Positions 45,171-56,914 are shown, numbered from the stretch's first letter. The stretch is 64,000 nt of DNA from Platanthera guangdongensis (GCA_039583875.1 CM077165.1:64034757-64098756), one strand, 5' to 3'. Program-made: numbers and translations. Notes: a model not told the origin generated them from the letters alone.

Positions 45171-46252
45171 GTGAGTACACCAGTATCTCATCAATGAAGA
45201 CTATCACGAACTTGTCCAAGTACTCTTTGAACGTCCGGTTTATCAAATCCATAAACATGGATGGCGCATTCGTCAGCTCAAATGGCATGACGGTGAATTC
45301 ATAATGCCCATAACATGTGTTGAAAGCCATCTTGGGAATGTCACCTTCCCTTATTCTCAGCTGATAGTACCCGGATTCCAAATATAGCTTCGAGTACACA
45401 GTCGACCCGACCAGTTGATCGAACAGATCATCAATCATCACATTAGATATTTGTTCTTCTCTATCATCTTATTCAGATCTCGATAATACATAAACAGTCG
45501 TAAGCACCCATTCTTATTCTTAACAAAAAGGACTGGCCTGATCCAAGGCGACAAACTTGGACACACGTACCCTTGATCTAACAGCTCTTGCAGCTGTACC
45601 TTCAATTCCGCCATCTCCTTAGGCGCTAAGCGGTATGGGGAGCATGACACGGGCTTGGCGCATGCCACTAGCTCGATGGTGAAGTCAATCTCACGCACAG
45701 GTGGGGCTCCGGGGAGATTTTCAGGAAAAACTTCAGAAAACTCTGATATAACTGGGATACTATCTAAACCTGGCTTGGGTTTTGAAGTCTCCACTAAGGT
45801 GAAAAATTGCTCTGCACCACTATGAACTGCCTTAACCACATGGATAGCAGACATCAAAGTCTGTCTTGACCCCTTCATGCAAGAGAATGTCGTCTCTCGC
45901 ACCGTATCCACTCCCAATTTGACCACCTTGCGATTACAATCAATGTACGCATGCTACTCTGAGAGCTAGTCCATGCCAAAGATTACATCAAACTCCACTA
46001 TCGGTAATAATGACACTTGCAAGTCAAACTCATGACTCCCAAACCGTACCTTCATGCAACAAACTCTATCTGCGCACATAAAATACCCATTAGGCAGCAA
46101 CACATCCAATTTATCCATTATTATCGAAGAAGGCACTCCAATGCGCGATACAAATTCCTCAGACAACTAGGAGTGCGACGCTACCATATCGAATAGTGGT
46201 CTCATAGGAAGATTTAAGATCAAAACAAAGCCTAACATAACAAGTAACATGC
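45171..46252 (-). pseudogene. Element I (chromovirus-type Gypsy) protease and RT, truncated
   Basis: Minus-strand reading: protease near 46130-46180 ('PLFDM..SHS', where a catalytic D-T-G would be D-M-V), then 'IVEFDVIFGMD', a linker, 'IPVISEFSEVFPENLPGAPP' type text (45750) and RT '[19 protein letters not shown]'. The catalytic box reads FIDEILVYS instead of FIDDILVYS. The gene stops at the RT catalytic box, where LTR D3 abuts. The gag of the same kind of element is found beyond nested elements G and H at 57828-58222. Confidence 0.75.
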
Positions 46253-47871
46253 TTATGCAGGCCCGAGGTTTCTACGGAATAAACACTACACGTTCTTAGG
46301 ATCAGTAAATAAAATAACTACGTAGCGAGCAAAGTTCTCTAAATTATTACTAACGGTGAATCCAACAATTTAACAATACACAACGCAAAGGGACGCTACC
46401 CCTTTTATAGATTGAACAATGCCTATAGGCCAATGTTCTCTCAAGTGAATAGGACCCACACGATCCGGACAATTAGTTATTCAAACTTAAATTATACACA
46501 AACATTCACAATTCCAATAAGAGAAATTCCAGGCCGAAATTAGTGATTTAAAATTAAGTCCAAATTAATCCCAAAATATAATTAATATGAGGGAATACCA
46601 AACCTCTTGAACTCAAGAGGAAATCAAGGGTGATGAACCTGATTTCTTCTAGTGTTCACGAGATCTACCCACTCCAAATTATACGAAAAATATTCGGAAT
46701 ACCAACTCTTAAAAATCAGATATTAATTACGCACAACATTCAATATAAATCAGGATAACTTACTAGTCTTCTATTCCACCAATACCTCACAAATTTATAG
46801 AAGAAATCACACAAAGATGGTTAAGAAAATCATTACCCAATCCCAAGAATAATCTGTCCACAAGATGAGTGGAAGAGGCGCACGCGACAGTGGTAGAATC
46901 TCTATTTCCACGCAAGTCTTGGATCCACACCGGACGATGAAGACGCTCGTCTTTTTCTCTTTTGCCCAAACCCTAGAAGAGGGAGAATTTAGGAATCTAA
47001 TGTATATAAGGAAATAAGAGAGAGGAAAGGTGGTGGTCTATTCCTTTCAAGGAGGGTGGCTCGGGTTTTGTGATGGTGATGGCTTCTTGGGTTTTGTTGG
47101 TGGTGGAAAGGTGGTCGGGAGTTGTAAAGGTGGGAGAGGAGGTGGAGGCTAGGACTTTGGCAGGGATTACAGAGTGGTGGTGGCCGGCGGCTTGGAGGGA
47201 GATGGGGCTCGGGTTGGTGGAAAGGGAGGGTGGCCGAGAGGGTTTGGAGAGGGAGAGGTAGGGAGGGCAAGATTAGCAAAGGAGGAGGAGGATAAGAGGA
47301 AGAGAGAATGGAGGGGAGGATGGAGATGGCCGGCGGCCAAGAGGAAGAAACCTAGGGGGAATTTGAGAGGAGAAGGAGAAGGAGAGGGAAAAAGATCTCA
47401 AGGAAGATTTGGGGATTTCAAATTTGTTTCATTCTCTACAAAATCCTTCATGACATGGACTATAAATAGGCTACACCACTCAATCTCCACCCTAGAAAAA
47501 TAAACCACTCATGATGGTTATATGAACCCATCATGACATAACAAATACAATAATTAAAAACATGAAATAAAGAAATAACAATTGATGGTTATAAGCACTC
47601 ATCATACACAAAATGAAATACTAAAATAGAATTGCTTAAAATAAAAATTGCTAACATATAAATGATAAAATATGTAATTATAATTATGTAATTTATAATT
47701 ATATATTTTATTTATTGGCGGCGGCGGACGTCGAGCAAAACATGTAGCGGTGGCGGCGTTGGCGAAGAAATGTCGTGGTAGACTCCCATATTCGAGCTTG
47801 CGGCAACGACCGTCCCAATCCACGAACACACGATGCCGTAGATCCACGGCCGTATTAGCTCGTCGCCATCA
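46253..47871 (-). repeat. Element G 3' LTR (minus strand)
   Basis: About 1.62 kb. The left edge aligns with the 5' LTR copy at 57480 ('GCAGGCCCRAGGTTTC', then 'CAATTTAACAATACACAACG'); the terminal TG is TT here. The right edge ends CGCCATCA and is followed by the reversed purine tract AACCTCCCCCACTC (47872-47885). A TATA-like TATAAAAG (minus, 46404-46411) is conserved in both copies. The middle part (47030-47400) is very purine-rich, GGTGG/GGAGG, and yields meaningless open frames on both strands. Confidence 0.75.
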
Positions 47872-47889
47872 AACCTCCCCCACTCAAAA

Positions 47890-48729
47890 TTACTCATCAC
47901 CGATGAGTGGCCGTGAGGGGGTAACCATCAGAAGCAGCAGCAACATGGGAAAATCTGGCCCCACAATCTGTGTCGTAGTAGCATGAACATCCCATAGCAC
48001 TAAGAACCTGTCAGGTGTAGAAATAGCAAAACTCGAAATGGTGTCAGGCAAAAAAAAATTAACTTGAATCTTACCATCCGGTTCAAGAACGAAGGAGTCC
48101 ACGTGGAAATTAGATACAACAATACTAGCACTCCCCAACCCAAAAGAATATTTAGTGGTAGGAAGAAACGATGGAGAAAAGCACTAAGGTGGAATACAGA
48201 CGTACAATAAAAAGTCCGGAAACTTGAAATAAAGTGAAACACCCTCTGCTATATAAAAATATGAAATAAAAGCATGAAATCTGATGTTCTTCATAATCAT
48301 GGATGGGTCGGCGTTCCTACATATTAATTTATTAATGGAGCCAGAAGGCATCCACTCGAGGACTGACAAGACTAAACCCAAATCACTAAATCTAGCATCG
48401 AATAGTCTCGGAAAAGAGTGGAAGTGTGTGCGACATAACCTAAAGTGAAACTCTAATGTCCTAGCTACAAGAGGAGAGAATCCATGTACTACATGACTTA
48501 AACCAAAAGCGGAGGATAAGGGGGCTAAATCAAGTGGCACGAGAGCCTTGTAATAAGAGATAATTTTTATGGGCTCTGACACCGTAGTCTTAGTTTCAAT
48601 TTTAATATTTTCATGCTTGGCATGAAGATATGCCAAGGTGAACCGCTCATCATTAATAATTGAATTGGATTCTCCCGAATGTGAAAAGATGTGCGAGCGA
48701 AACAACTCAAGGGACCCAACTATAGTCAC
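47890..48729 (-). pseudogene. Unidentified ORF of element G (about 280 codons, one stop)
   Basis: One minus-strand frame runs from an ATG at 48729 to 47890, interrupted by a single TAG at 48184-48186. I do not recognise the product. It has mixed composition with aromatic stretches ('RTLEFHFRLCRTHFHSF', 'SYFYIAEGVSLYFKF') and a C-terminal 'MLLLLLMV' patch, but no clear membrane helix set. It lies directly before the purine tract, where a normal Gypsy element would have integrase. It is either a captured sequence or a highly decayed domain. Confidence 0.4.
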
Positions 48730-49151
48730 TAACGTGGGAAATGAGGGTTATCAAATGGCGGTCGGTAAATGTATGCGACCGGGTGTGGTATATAAGTATG
48801 TATACTGGACACCACAACTAGAGGAGAAATTGCCAAAGAATCAGAATCAGTCGTAGTAGAGGATAGAACCGTAAACGGACACGCAGAAAAATGAGCTGTC
48901 AAAAGTGACTCGTAGTCATATCTATAAGGTGCGGTGAAAAGTCCAAATACTAGTACGCTCAACATAGAAATATCTAAATGCTGATATAACGACAATGTAT
49001 GAGCTAATACAGCGGGTGTGACACAAATACTCGGACTAGGTCTACCGGGTCTACGTCCTAAAAAGTCAACTAATGTGGGCAAATAAATAGGGGATAGGGT
49101 CGGAAAAATAAAAGCCGGGTTAAAATCTGAATCAGTATTGATTTCACCCAA
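48729..49151 (-). CDS. Unidentified ORF of element G (140 codons)
   Basis: Open from an ATG at 49151 to a stop at 48729. It is rich in Ser, Pro, Leu and Tyr and includes 'TLVDFLGRRPGRPSPSICV' and 'GLFTAPYRYDYESLL'. No family was recognised. It adjoins the ORF at 47890-48729 in a different frame and probably forms one decayed coding region with it. It may be a broken part of a longer gene. Confidence 0.3.
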   Translation of the reverse strand: MGEINTDSDFNPAFIFPTLSPIYLPTLVDFLGRRPGRPSPSICVTPAVLAHTLSLYQHLDISMLSVLVFGLFTAPYRYDYESLLTAHFSACPFTVLSSTTTDSDSLAISPLVVVSSIHTYIPHPVAYIYRPPFDNPHFPR

Positions 49152-49162
49152 CTATGACAACA

Positions 49163-49639
49163 TCAAAGAACTCTCATCCGGGTGTACAACCAAAGAATCA
49201 TCCAAAAATACACTTCCCTCAGATCGTACTCATCCACAATAATAATAGGAACATCCTCACTCTCAGGCTCCTCGGATAACTCAGATATAATCTCAGTAGG
49301 TGTAATCGTAGGCTCTAACACAATGGGGATCGTAGCCTGGAGAGGACACTCAATAATAGGGTGATCAAACACAACGCTAGTAGGAGACATAATAGGCAAC
49401 ATGATACTCTCACAGATTAGATTGTCATCATCCCACACATCGTCTTCCACATCACTAGGATATCCAAACTCCTCAATGTCAGAATCATCCGAATCGTCGG
49501 GCACTATCATACATGTCGAAATACTCTCACCTAGCCAGTCATCTTTAGAATCCAGAGATACCACATCTATATCAGAGTCCTCGGGGGTATCAGTCACAAG
49601 CTTAGGAGGCTCAGACGTCGGAGCTAAAGGAGCCAACAC
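49163..49639 (-). CDS. Acidic ORF of element G, gag extension
   Basis: 158 codons on the minus strand, strongly acidic: 'PDDSDDSDIEEFGYPSDVE' and 'ELSEEPESEDVPIIIVDE'. It follows the gag core after a stop at about 49680, so it is most likely the C-terminal acidic tail of gag in this family. No zinc knuckle or protease site is visible. Assignment is uncertain. Confidence 0.4.
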   Translation of the reverse strand: MLAPLAPTSEPPKLVTDTPEDSDIDVVSLDSKDDWLGESISTCMIVPDDSDDSDIEEFGYPSDVEDDVWDDDNLICESIMLPIMSPTSVVFDHPIIECPLQATIPIVLEPTITPTEIISELSEEPESEDVPIIIVDEYDLREVYFWMILWLYTRMRVL

Positions 49640-50143
49640 CCTATTAGTAATATCTTTGGAGTCCCAATTATGGGGTCTAAACTACTTATTTTCCCTAGAG
49701 GTGGAAATAGGCACCCTTTGGGTATTACTACTACTGTGGGGATAAGATCTAACCTGAGGTATATGGTCACTCCTATAAGCAGCTACAGGTCTAGTGACAT
49801 AACTAGTCTTGCTAACGGGTGGCATGGGGTCACTCCTATAATCAGATATGGGTCTAGTGCCATAACTATACTGGCTTACAGGTGTGGTGCTATTAGTACG
49901 AAGGTAGTCGGATAAAATTGATCCGAGAGTAAGTTTTGCATGTGCGTCCAAGCATATTGATAGCTACCAACACAATGATTTTTGTTTAACCAAAACACGC
50001 AGGTTTGACCTACTAACCGCTCTCGGGCGATGTTAACCTTTTGGTGGTCGTCTCATTCGTGACAATCAAAATAAATTTCTATCCCCTTAAGCCAGTCACT
50101 AAAAATTTTGGGACACCGTAAATCATCATAAGTAGGTGCAACA
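49640..50143 (-). pseudogene. gag: Element G gag, C-terminal part (left of element H)
   Basis: The minus-strand frame entering at 50143 reads 'APTYDDLRCPKIFSDWLKGI' and then 'EIYFDCHE', a Ty3/Gypsy gag core, with a stop shortly after (Trp or Glu codon to TGA near 50060). 'QTCVFWLNK' follows, then a Tyr/Arg-rich repeat region (49682-49951; 'SKTSYVTRPVAAYRSD', 'SYGTRPISDYRSD'). The N-terminal 73 residues lie at 56915-57131, across the inserted element H, and the frame continues exactly when H and one CAACA are removed. Confidence 0.7.
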
Positions 50144-52602
50144 TGTAACGAATCCATTCGTTCATATAGTATATACTAGAAGGTCCGGTCGGGGTCCTAC
50201 AGTATATACCACAAAATGGGCGGCGAAGTCACGGAGTGATACCAGAGTTGCGCGTCCTAACTCATTACATTCTAGCGGAAGCCTATAACACGAAACGGAA
50301 CTCTAAACATGAATGACCACCACATGAATATCTACATTGATATATAAACAAGAATGTTTAGCAAATACAAAGTCAGTTGGCCTTATGGCCTTACAAGTCC
50401 TTTTTCACCAGTGGCCCCCAAACATTGGCGCGCAGGCCAGCCACATATAAACACAGCATTTTAAGCTTAGCCTTCAAGGGCTAGCAGCAACAGCAGCAAC
50501 AGAAGGGACGTCAACCTTTATGTGTCCCGCTTGGTTCTCCAGCACCTGCACAAGGACATCCCACCCAACGGTGGCACACAAGGCAATGGTCAGCGTTCGG
50601 CTGACCAAATTATAACGACCCTACCCCTTTCCCGGTGCAGTGGTATTCCTTCCCTGTAGTCATAGAAATTCATATGCATATATATACATCACATATTATG
50701 CACTCACGCACAAACATTCCATCACAATCGTCAGCCACACGGCCCGACTATCCGTGCACTTAGGGCACATTCTTGATGTACCGGCGAACCAGAGTTCCAC
50801 CACCGTATCAGGGCCGAATACCAACAGTAAAAGTTGAGAATTTACTCCTTGGCTTGCAGCCGGAGATTTTAGTCTTAATGACCCAGGATTGGCCCGTAGC
50901 CCCATATAGTGTCGTGGCACACAGGCCTAAGAGTCTCGCTATGCGCTCCAACAGACCACACTTTCAGGTCTTCAAGCCGGACGGACATAATGCAGGTCGG
51001 ATCAACCACCCCGCGTTTTTCAAGTCGTCTTGCCATCACCGAGTATAGCGTACTCGCGGCTAAGAAAAGGCGTAGGTCGGTTTCCCTGTACCTGTTTAGC
51101 ATCAAGCCGTAAGAGCTCTTCCAGCTCATACATAGCAATCATGTCCTAACAGGACTGGCTTCACAATCACAGGTTAGCTAGGTGCCACGCTCAGTGATTG
51201 CGACATAACTCATTTTCCATCCCTAGCTCTAACCAGCATTTGCGGGTATTTCCTGGGCGTTCACGCCAGTACTTCCTGCTACTACCCTTCATAGGCACAA
51301 CCCACCAAGCTTCACCAATATCAAGTGTATTTTCCTGGATCTCCAATCTAGTACTTCCTGTTACTGCCCTTCACAGGCACAACCCATGAACATCACAATC
51401 ACTACAAGGGTATTTTCCCGGACTATCACTCCAGTACTTCTTACTACTATCCTTCACAGGTATAACCCATCGACTCCTTAAACTACACGTTTCATCGCGG
51501 AGTCTTCTCTGGTGCTTATATGCAACATCACCAATCCAGACTAACCTGTCCAGATGGGCTTCACACAGCATGCCTATTCCGTACTCAATTTTCGGATCTA
51601 TATGCCAAATGATTAGGGACTCCATGAATCAACACAAGGGACTCCCGTAATAACCCACCCTCTGGTGAGGGAATCCTATGCACATGCCAAAAAGGAAGCC
51701 TTCACATGGTTAGGAAGAAAGATCGTTACCCTTGAAGATCGCTTTGGAGCCATGGACTTTTAGACGGATGGAAAGGACCGCAGCGGCTTTGCCTCCACAA
51801 TGCTAGCCTCGGATCTCGAAACAGAACTCCGCAGCTCCACCGGTGGCTGGCTCTCCTCCTCCTTCTCCTTCTTCCTCTCTCTAGGTTTGTAGAAAGAGGA
51901 TGGCCAAACTAAAATGAGAATTCCCATCTCATTTTTAGCCTTAAGGAAACAGGGATGAGCCAGAGCCATTAGATCTCAGCTGAGAAAATGGATGGCCACG
52001 ATTTTGCCACAAAAGACTGAATTTTTCTTGACACGGCCTGTGACACGACCTTGTCACAGGACATGTACCTTAAGCGGCACACAATCGACTCATCCAGACC
52101 AGTACACAGTCATGTGACACGCCCGTGTCATGGGCCATGTCACCTAACATGCCTTCAGACACGCCCAGGTCTGTGGTCGTGTACTTCAGGCTGCACAAAA
52201 CCAAATCAACCCAAGCGGGACACAGCCAGTGACATGCCCGTGTGATAGGCTGTGTACCCCAAGACACGACCGTGTCCTGCCCATGTTCACCAGGCCTCAA
52301 ATTCCCTTGGCACATTGAGTAAAGGACATGGCGTGTGACACGCCCGTGTCACAGGCCGTGTGCCCATACATGGCAGCATACACTCCTCCAGCTTAACTTC
52401 GTCGAATGAAGTTCGTTAAGCAAAGGAGGACACGACCTCTGGCACGCCCGTGTCAGAGGTAGTGTGCCCTCATTTTTCGAAAAACGGATTTTCATCGACC
52501 ACTCGCCGGCTGCTCACCCAAGCATGTTACGCCCTAGGACATGCCCGTGTCCTAGGCCGTGTCACCCAACTTTTTCCCAATCCTAGGATTTGGGGTGTCA
52601 CA
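50144..52602 (-). repeat. Element H 3' LTR
   Basis: 2.46 kb, in plus orientation TGTAACG...TGGGGTGTCACA. The reversed purine tract GCCCTCCCCTCCTTACAAAA follows (52603-52622). A GACACGCCCGTGTC array lies at 52024-52580, next to the LTR start in element orientation. The middle (50640-51660) contains degenerate direct repeats of 'CACTTCCTGCTACTACCCTTCATAGGCACAACCCA' type (about 51270, 51352, 51432). Confidence 0.75.
52024..52580. repeat. GACACGCCCGTGTC palindrome array in LTR H
   Basis: Eight units resembling GTGACACGCCCGTGTCAC start near 52041, 52115, 52158, 52229, 52262, 52335, 52438 and 52539. Each is usually followed by an AGGCCGTGTA half. Alternate units are about 101-117 bp apart. The 5' LTR copy (56340-56890) has the same array. 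The core CACGCCCGTG is the same as in LTRs A-C although H belongs to another Gypsy lineage. Confidence 0.8.
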
Positions 52603-52730
52603 GCCCTCCCCTCCTTACAAAAATTTCTTCCCCGAAATTTGCACATAGGAAGGAAAGGAAACAACAATGTTTTATTCCATAAACGTTCATACAACTTGAC
52701 ACACTCTACATACCAGTTACACAAATAGAT

Positions 52731-54230
52731 TGGTTAATTAAGCTCGCATAGTCTGCCCTCGCTCTCATGTTTGCTCTTCACGGCCGCAATTGTCCCACCG
52801 GATTTGACCATCCCGATTGTCTTATTCCGCAACTGTTTATCGACACGATCCTTGATCCGAATGGGCCTAATCTTCATCGTTAGCCCATACTCCACCGGCA
52901 CACGATCAGACTCGATCACTTGAGCTGGATCTTTGACGTCTTTACGCAGCACTGAGATGTGAAACACATCATGTTATCCAACCAAGTATGCCGAAAGAGC
53001 TAGCCGATATGCATCTTCCCCAATCCGCTCCACCACTTCAAACGGACCCATATATCTCGGACTCAACTTTTTTAGTCGCAGAATCCTGGACACGCCTTTG
53101 AAGGGCTTGATCTTCAAATAGACCCAGTCGACCACCGCAAACTCCACGTTCCGGTGCTTGGCGTTGTTGTATTTTTCTTGATGATCCTGTGCTATCAGTA
53201 GCCTCTCTCGGATAGTGTGTATCATCGAGTTCGCTTCCTCGACTTCGCTATACCTATACACTTTGGATTCTCCTGCTTCTGCCCAAGCTAATGGCGTACG
53301 ACACTTCCGATCATACAGAGCTTCAAACGGTGCCATACCAATGCCCGCTTGGTAGCTGTTGTTCTAGGAAAACTCCTCCAGATAGAAATGATCTTCCCAT
53401 CTCTTCCTAAAATCCAGGGCGCACATTCGGAGCATATCCTCCATGGTCCTGTTGGTCCTCTCGGTCTGGCCATCTGTTTGGGGATGAAAGGTCGTACTCA
53501 ATGTTAATTTAGTGCCTAACAACTAATGTATTGGCCTCCAATCATTCGAAGTAAAGCGCCCATCACGATCGCTCACAATGCTACGAGGAACACCATATAG
53601 CCGTACGATCTGCTCCACATAGAGCTTTCCCAGACTTTTCACTGAATCGTCATGTTTGTTCGGAAGTAAGTGCGCCATTTTTGTCAACTGGTCTACAATC
53701 ACAAAGATTGAATCATTCCGGCGCTGAGATCTCGGCAACCCGTGCACGAAATCCATTGAAATATCATCGAACTTCCATTCCGAAAACAACAACGACTTTA
53801 AGAAACTGCCGGACTTCTGGCATTACACCTTTACCAAAGCACAAGTCTGGCATTTGGCTACATACTAAGCGATATCATTCTCCAGTCCTGGCCACCAGAA
53901 TAGCTTCTTCATTTCTCTGAACATCTTTGTGCTCCCAGGGTGAATTGAGTACTTCGTAAAATGAGCTTCGTACATCAATTCTTCCCGCAACTTACCCATA
54001 CTTGGGACGCACAATCGGACCTCTTTCCGCAAAAGGCCATCATCCCAGGAGAATTTGCCCTCTGACCCGTCCTTTGTGTAGCGTTGGAGACTTTCATCCA
54101 GCTCTGTTGCTCGTCGAATCCTGTTTGTAAGATCATATTGCACCTTTGTCCAGTTCAAACAATGCATCAGTCGTGGAATTCTTGTCAACACAAGAAATCT
54201 CTAACGCATCCAACTCCTAGATTAGACTTT
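52731..54230 (-). pseudogene. Element H integrase and chromodomain remnant
   Basis: Minus-strand reading: zinc region 'EAHFTKYSIHPGSTKMF' (53865-54191) and 'CQTCALVK'; core 'DFVHGLPRSQRR' (first Asp), 'SIVSDRDGRF' (second Asp) and '[17 protein letters not shown]' (Glu). C-terminal 'LRLKKLSPRYMGPFEVVERIG' (GPY/F module) and 'FHISVLRKDVKDPAQVI' follow. After 'LRNKTIGMVK' a frame change leads to 'WDNCGREEQT', a chromodomain end whose next Trp is a stop. Stops near 53870, 53520, 53370 and 52970 break the gene. Confidence 0.85.
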
Positions 54231-55500
54231 CATCGTGCCTCTACAACAAATTATCCCTCGACGGAGCCCTCCGACTCAAGGCATCAACGACCACATTTCC
54301 CTTCACGGTAGTATAATGAATCACAAAGGTGTAGTCCCCAAGGAACTCCAGTCACCTTCGTTGTCGCATATTCAGGTCCTTCTGCTCCAACAAATGCTTT
54401 AAGCTCTTGTGGTCCATATAGATATCCACTTTCACGCCATACAGATAATGTCGCCATAACTTTAGTGCAAAGATAACCTCCGCCAACTCTAAGTCATGGA
54501 CTGGATAATTTCGCTCGTACACCTTCAACTGCCGTGAGCCATAAGCAATCGCATTCCCATTTTGTAGAAGAATGCAGCCTAAGCCGCTTCCTGGAGCATC
54601 ACTATATATCTCAAATCCATCGGTACCACATGGCGATGTCAACACAGGTGTCGTTGTCAACTGACTCTTTAGCTTTTCAAAATCTCGCTTGCACTCCGGT
54701 GTCCAAACGAACTTCTGATCCTTTCTCGTTAGTGTGGTCAAAGGCAAAGCAATCCGCGAGAAGTTTTCAACAAACCGTCGATAGTAGCTTGCCAGTCCAA
54801 GAAAGCTCCTGACTACGGACACCGAAGACAACACCGGCCACTCATGTATGGCCCTTATCTTCGACGGATCCACTGCTATGCCCTCTCGACTTACCACATG
54901 GCCTAGAAAAGCGACCGGCGATAGCCAAAACTCGCATTTCGAGAACTTGACATAAAGATTATTTCTCCGTAAAGTATGCAACACTAACCATAAGTGGTTT
55001 GCGTGATCAGCTTCAGATTTCGAGTACACCAGGATGTCGTCAATGAACATGATCACGAACAAGTCCAGGTACTCTCGGAACGTACGGTGTATCAGATCCA
55101 TGAATACCGATGGCGCATTGCATAGCCCAAATGCTATTACAATGAACACATAATGACCGTAAGGTGTTCCAAATGTGGTCATGGGAATGTCTCCTTCCCA
55201 TATCCTCAACTTGTAATACCCATACTTCAAATCCAATTTAGAGTAGACGGTTGATCCCACCAGCTGATCGAACAACTCATCAATCCATGGAATCGGATAC
55301 TTGTTCTTCTCTGTCAGCTTATTCAGTTCACGGTAGTCAATACATAGCCGCAAGCCACAGTCTTTCTTTTTCACAAACAGAACAGGTGTGTTCTAAGGTG
55401 ACATCCTTGGGCGTATATATCCCTGCTCCAGCAACTCTTGCAATTGGATTTTCAACTCAGCCATTTCCTTTGGCGCGATGCGTTATGGCGAGCAGGCCAT
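54231..55500 (-). pseudogene. Element H reverse transcriptase and RNase H (340-codon open part)
   Basis: The open frame 54352-55374 holds '[19 protein letters not shown]', '[19 protein letters not shown]', the intact catalytic '[15 protein letters not shown]', the thumb '[19 protein letters not shown]' and RNase H '[19 protein letters not shown]', '[18 protein letters not shown]', '[12 protein letters not shown]'. The RT catalytic box is complete. Stops before 55374 and after 54352 separate it from protease and integrase. It is close in text to the RT of element I. Confidence 0.88.
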
Positions 55501-56110
55501 AGATTTCACACCTGGCACTAACTCGATCGTGAAGTCAATCTCTCGCTGCGGTGGTAGCTTAGGGAGATCCTTGAGAAACACATCTGCAAATTCCGGTATA
55601 TCCTAAATATTGCTCACACCGGCCTTGGGCTCAACAGCCTGAATCAGCATGAAGTATAACTCTGCGCCCTTCCGAACAGCCTTGACCACTTGGAATGCAG
55701 ACATCAACGTCCCGCCCACTCCTCGCATTCCTGCGAACTTAGTATCCTGCTTGGTATTCTGGCCCAATGTCATCTCTTTGGCTTTACAATCAATCAAGGC
55801 ATGCTGCTCCGCGAGCCAGTCCATACCAAAGATCACGTCAAATTCCGATATCGGTAGTACAGATGTAGTTAAAAAAACTACAGACTTCCAATTTGCACCG
55901 CCACAACGCAAGCCCGATCCGCGAGCATCAAACAACCATTCGGTAACAACACCCTGACGCTCTCTGTCTTCGCATGACTAGGTACTCCAAGTCGAGCTAC
56001 AAATTCTTGAGACAGAAATGACTGTGAAGCACCCGTATCAAACAGTGCTCACGCCAGCATGTAGCGAATCATAACAAAGCCTGTGGCAATCATATCACAC
56101 ACAAGCTACA
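55501..56110 (-). pseudogene. Element H protease
   Basis: Minus-strand reading 'ALFDTGASQSFLS' (about 56000-56045) is an intact D-T-G-A-S aspartic protease site, with an upstream stop in 'MLA-stop-AL'. 'TSVLPISEFDVIFGMDWLAEQ' (55780-55870) and the linker to RT follow. Upstream coding ends near 56100 against the damaged 5' LTR, so gag is missing. Confidence 0.75.
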
Positions 56111-56914
56111 TACAAAGCATATGACACGAAACGGAACTTCGCAGCTCCACTGGTGGCCGGCTCTCCTCCTCCACCTTCATCATCTCTCTCTCTAGGTTTG
56201 TAGAAAGAGGATGGCCAAACTCAAATGAGAATTCCCATCTCATTTTTCTGCCATAACGAAACAGGGAGGAGCCAGAGCCATTAGATTTCAGCTGAGAAAA
56301 TTGACGGCCAAGATTTTGCCATTAAAGGCTGAATTTTGCCTGACACGGCCTGTGACAAGCCCGTGTCACAGGCCGTGTACCTTAAGTGGCACACAACCGA
56401 CTCATCCAGACCAGTACACGGTCATGTGACATGCCCGTATCATGGGCCATTTCACCTGACACGCCTCCAGACACACCCGTGTCTGTGGCTGTGTACTTCA
56501 GGCTGCACAAAACCAAATCAACCCGAGCGGGACACGGCCAATGACACGCCCGTGCTACAGGCCATGTACCCCAAGACACGACTGTGTCTTGCCCGTGTTC
56601 ATCAGGCCTCAAATGCCCTGGGCACGTCCAGTAAAGGACATGGCCTATAACACGCCTGTGTCACAGGTCGTGTGCCCATACACGATAGCAGACATGCCTC
56701 CAGCTTAACTTCATCGAATGACGTTCGTGGAGAAGAGGAGGACACAGCCTCTGACATGCACGTGTCAGAGGGCGTGTGCCCTCATTTTTCGCAAAACGGA
56801 TTTTGGTCGACCACTCGCCGGCTGCTCACCCGAGCAGGACACGCCCTGGGACGCACCCGTGTCCCAGGCCGTGTCACCCAACTTTTTCCTAATCCTGGGA
56901 TTTAGGGTGTTACA
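56111..56914 (-). repeat. Element H 5' LTR, internally deleted
   Basis: This matches the 3' LTR at its left ('AAGCATATGACACGAAACGG' against 'AAGCCTATAACACGAAACGG' at 50279-50298). It then jumps to the region equivalent to 51831 and continues to the LTR start at 56914. The missing 1.5 kb is bounded in the intact copy by two near-identical 13-mers, CGAAACRGAACTC (50291 and 51818). The true outer left end of the LTR and the primer site are also gone. Confidence 0.75.

Larger units (their letters stand above)
50144..56914 (-). mobile_element. Element H: minus-strand chromovirus (Ty3/Gypsy), inserted in gag of G
   Basis: A perfect target duplication CAACA lies at 50139-50143 and 56915-56919. The ends are TGTAACGAATCC (left) and GGGTGTTACA (right). 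The right end in element orientation is TGTAACACCC, the usual start of Del/Tekay-type LTRs. Order on the minus strand: damaged 5' LTR, protease, RT, RNase H, integrase, chromodomain remnant, purine tract, 3' LTR. Gag and the primer site have been deleted. Several stops make it inactive. Confidence 0.85.

Noticed and set aside
47461..47470. TATAAATAGG on the plus strand as a host promoter
   Set aside because: It lies inside LTR G, which reads on the minus strand, and no plus-strand gene follows.
46989..47503. Overlapping open frames on both strands in a GGTGG/GGAGG-rich stretch
   Set aside because: Low-complexity purine-rich DNA inside LTR G; both strands are open and neither product is meaningful.
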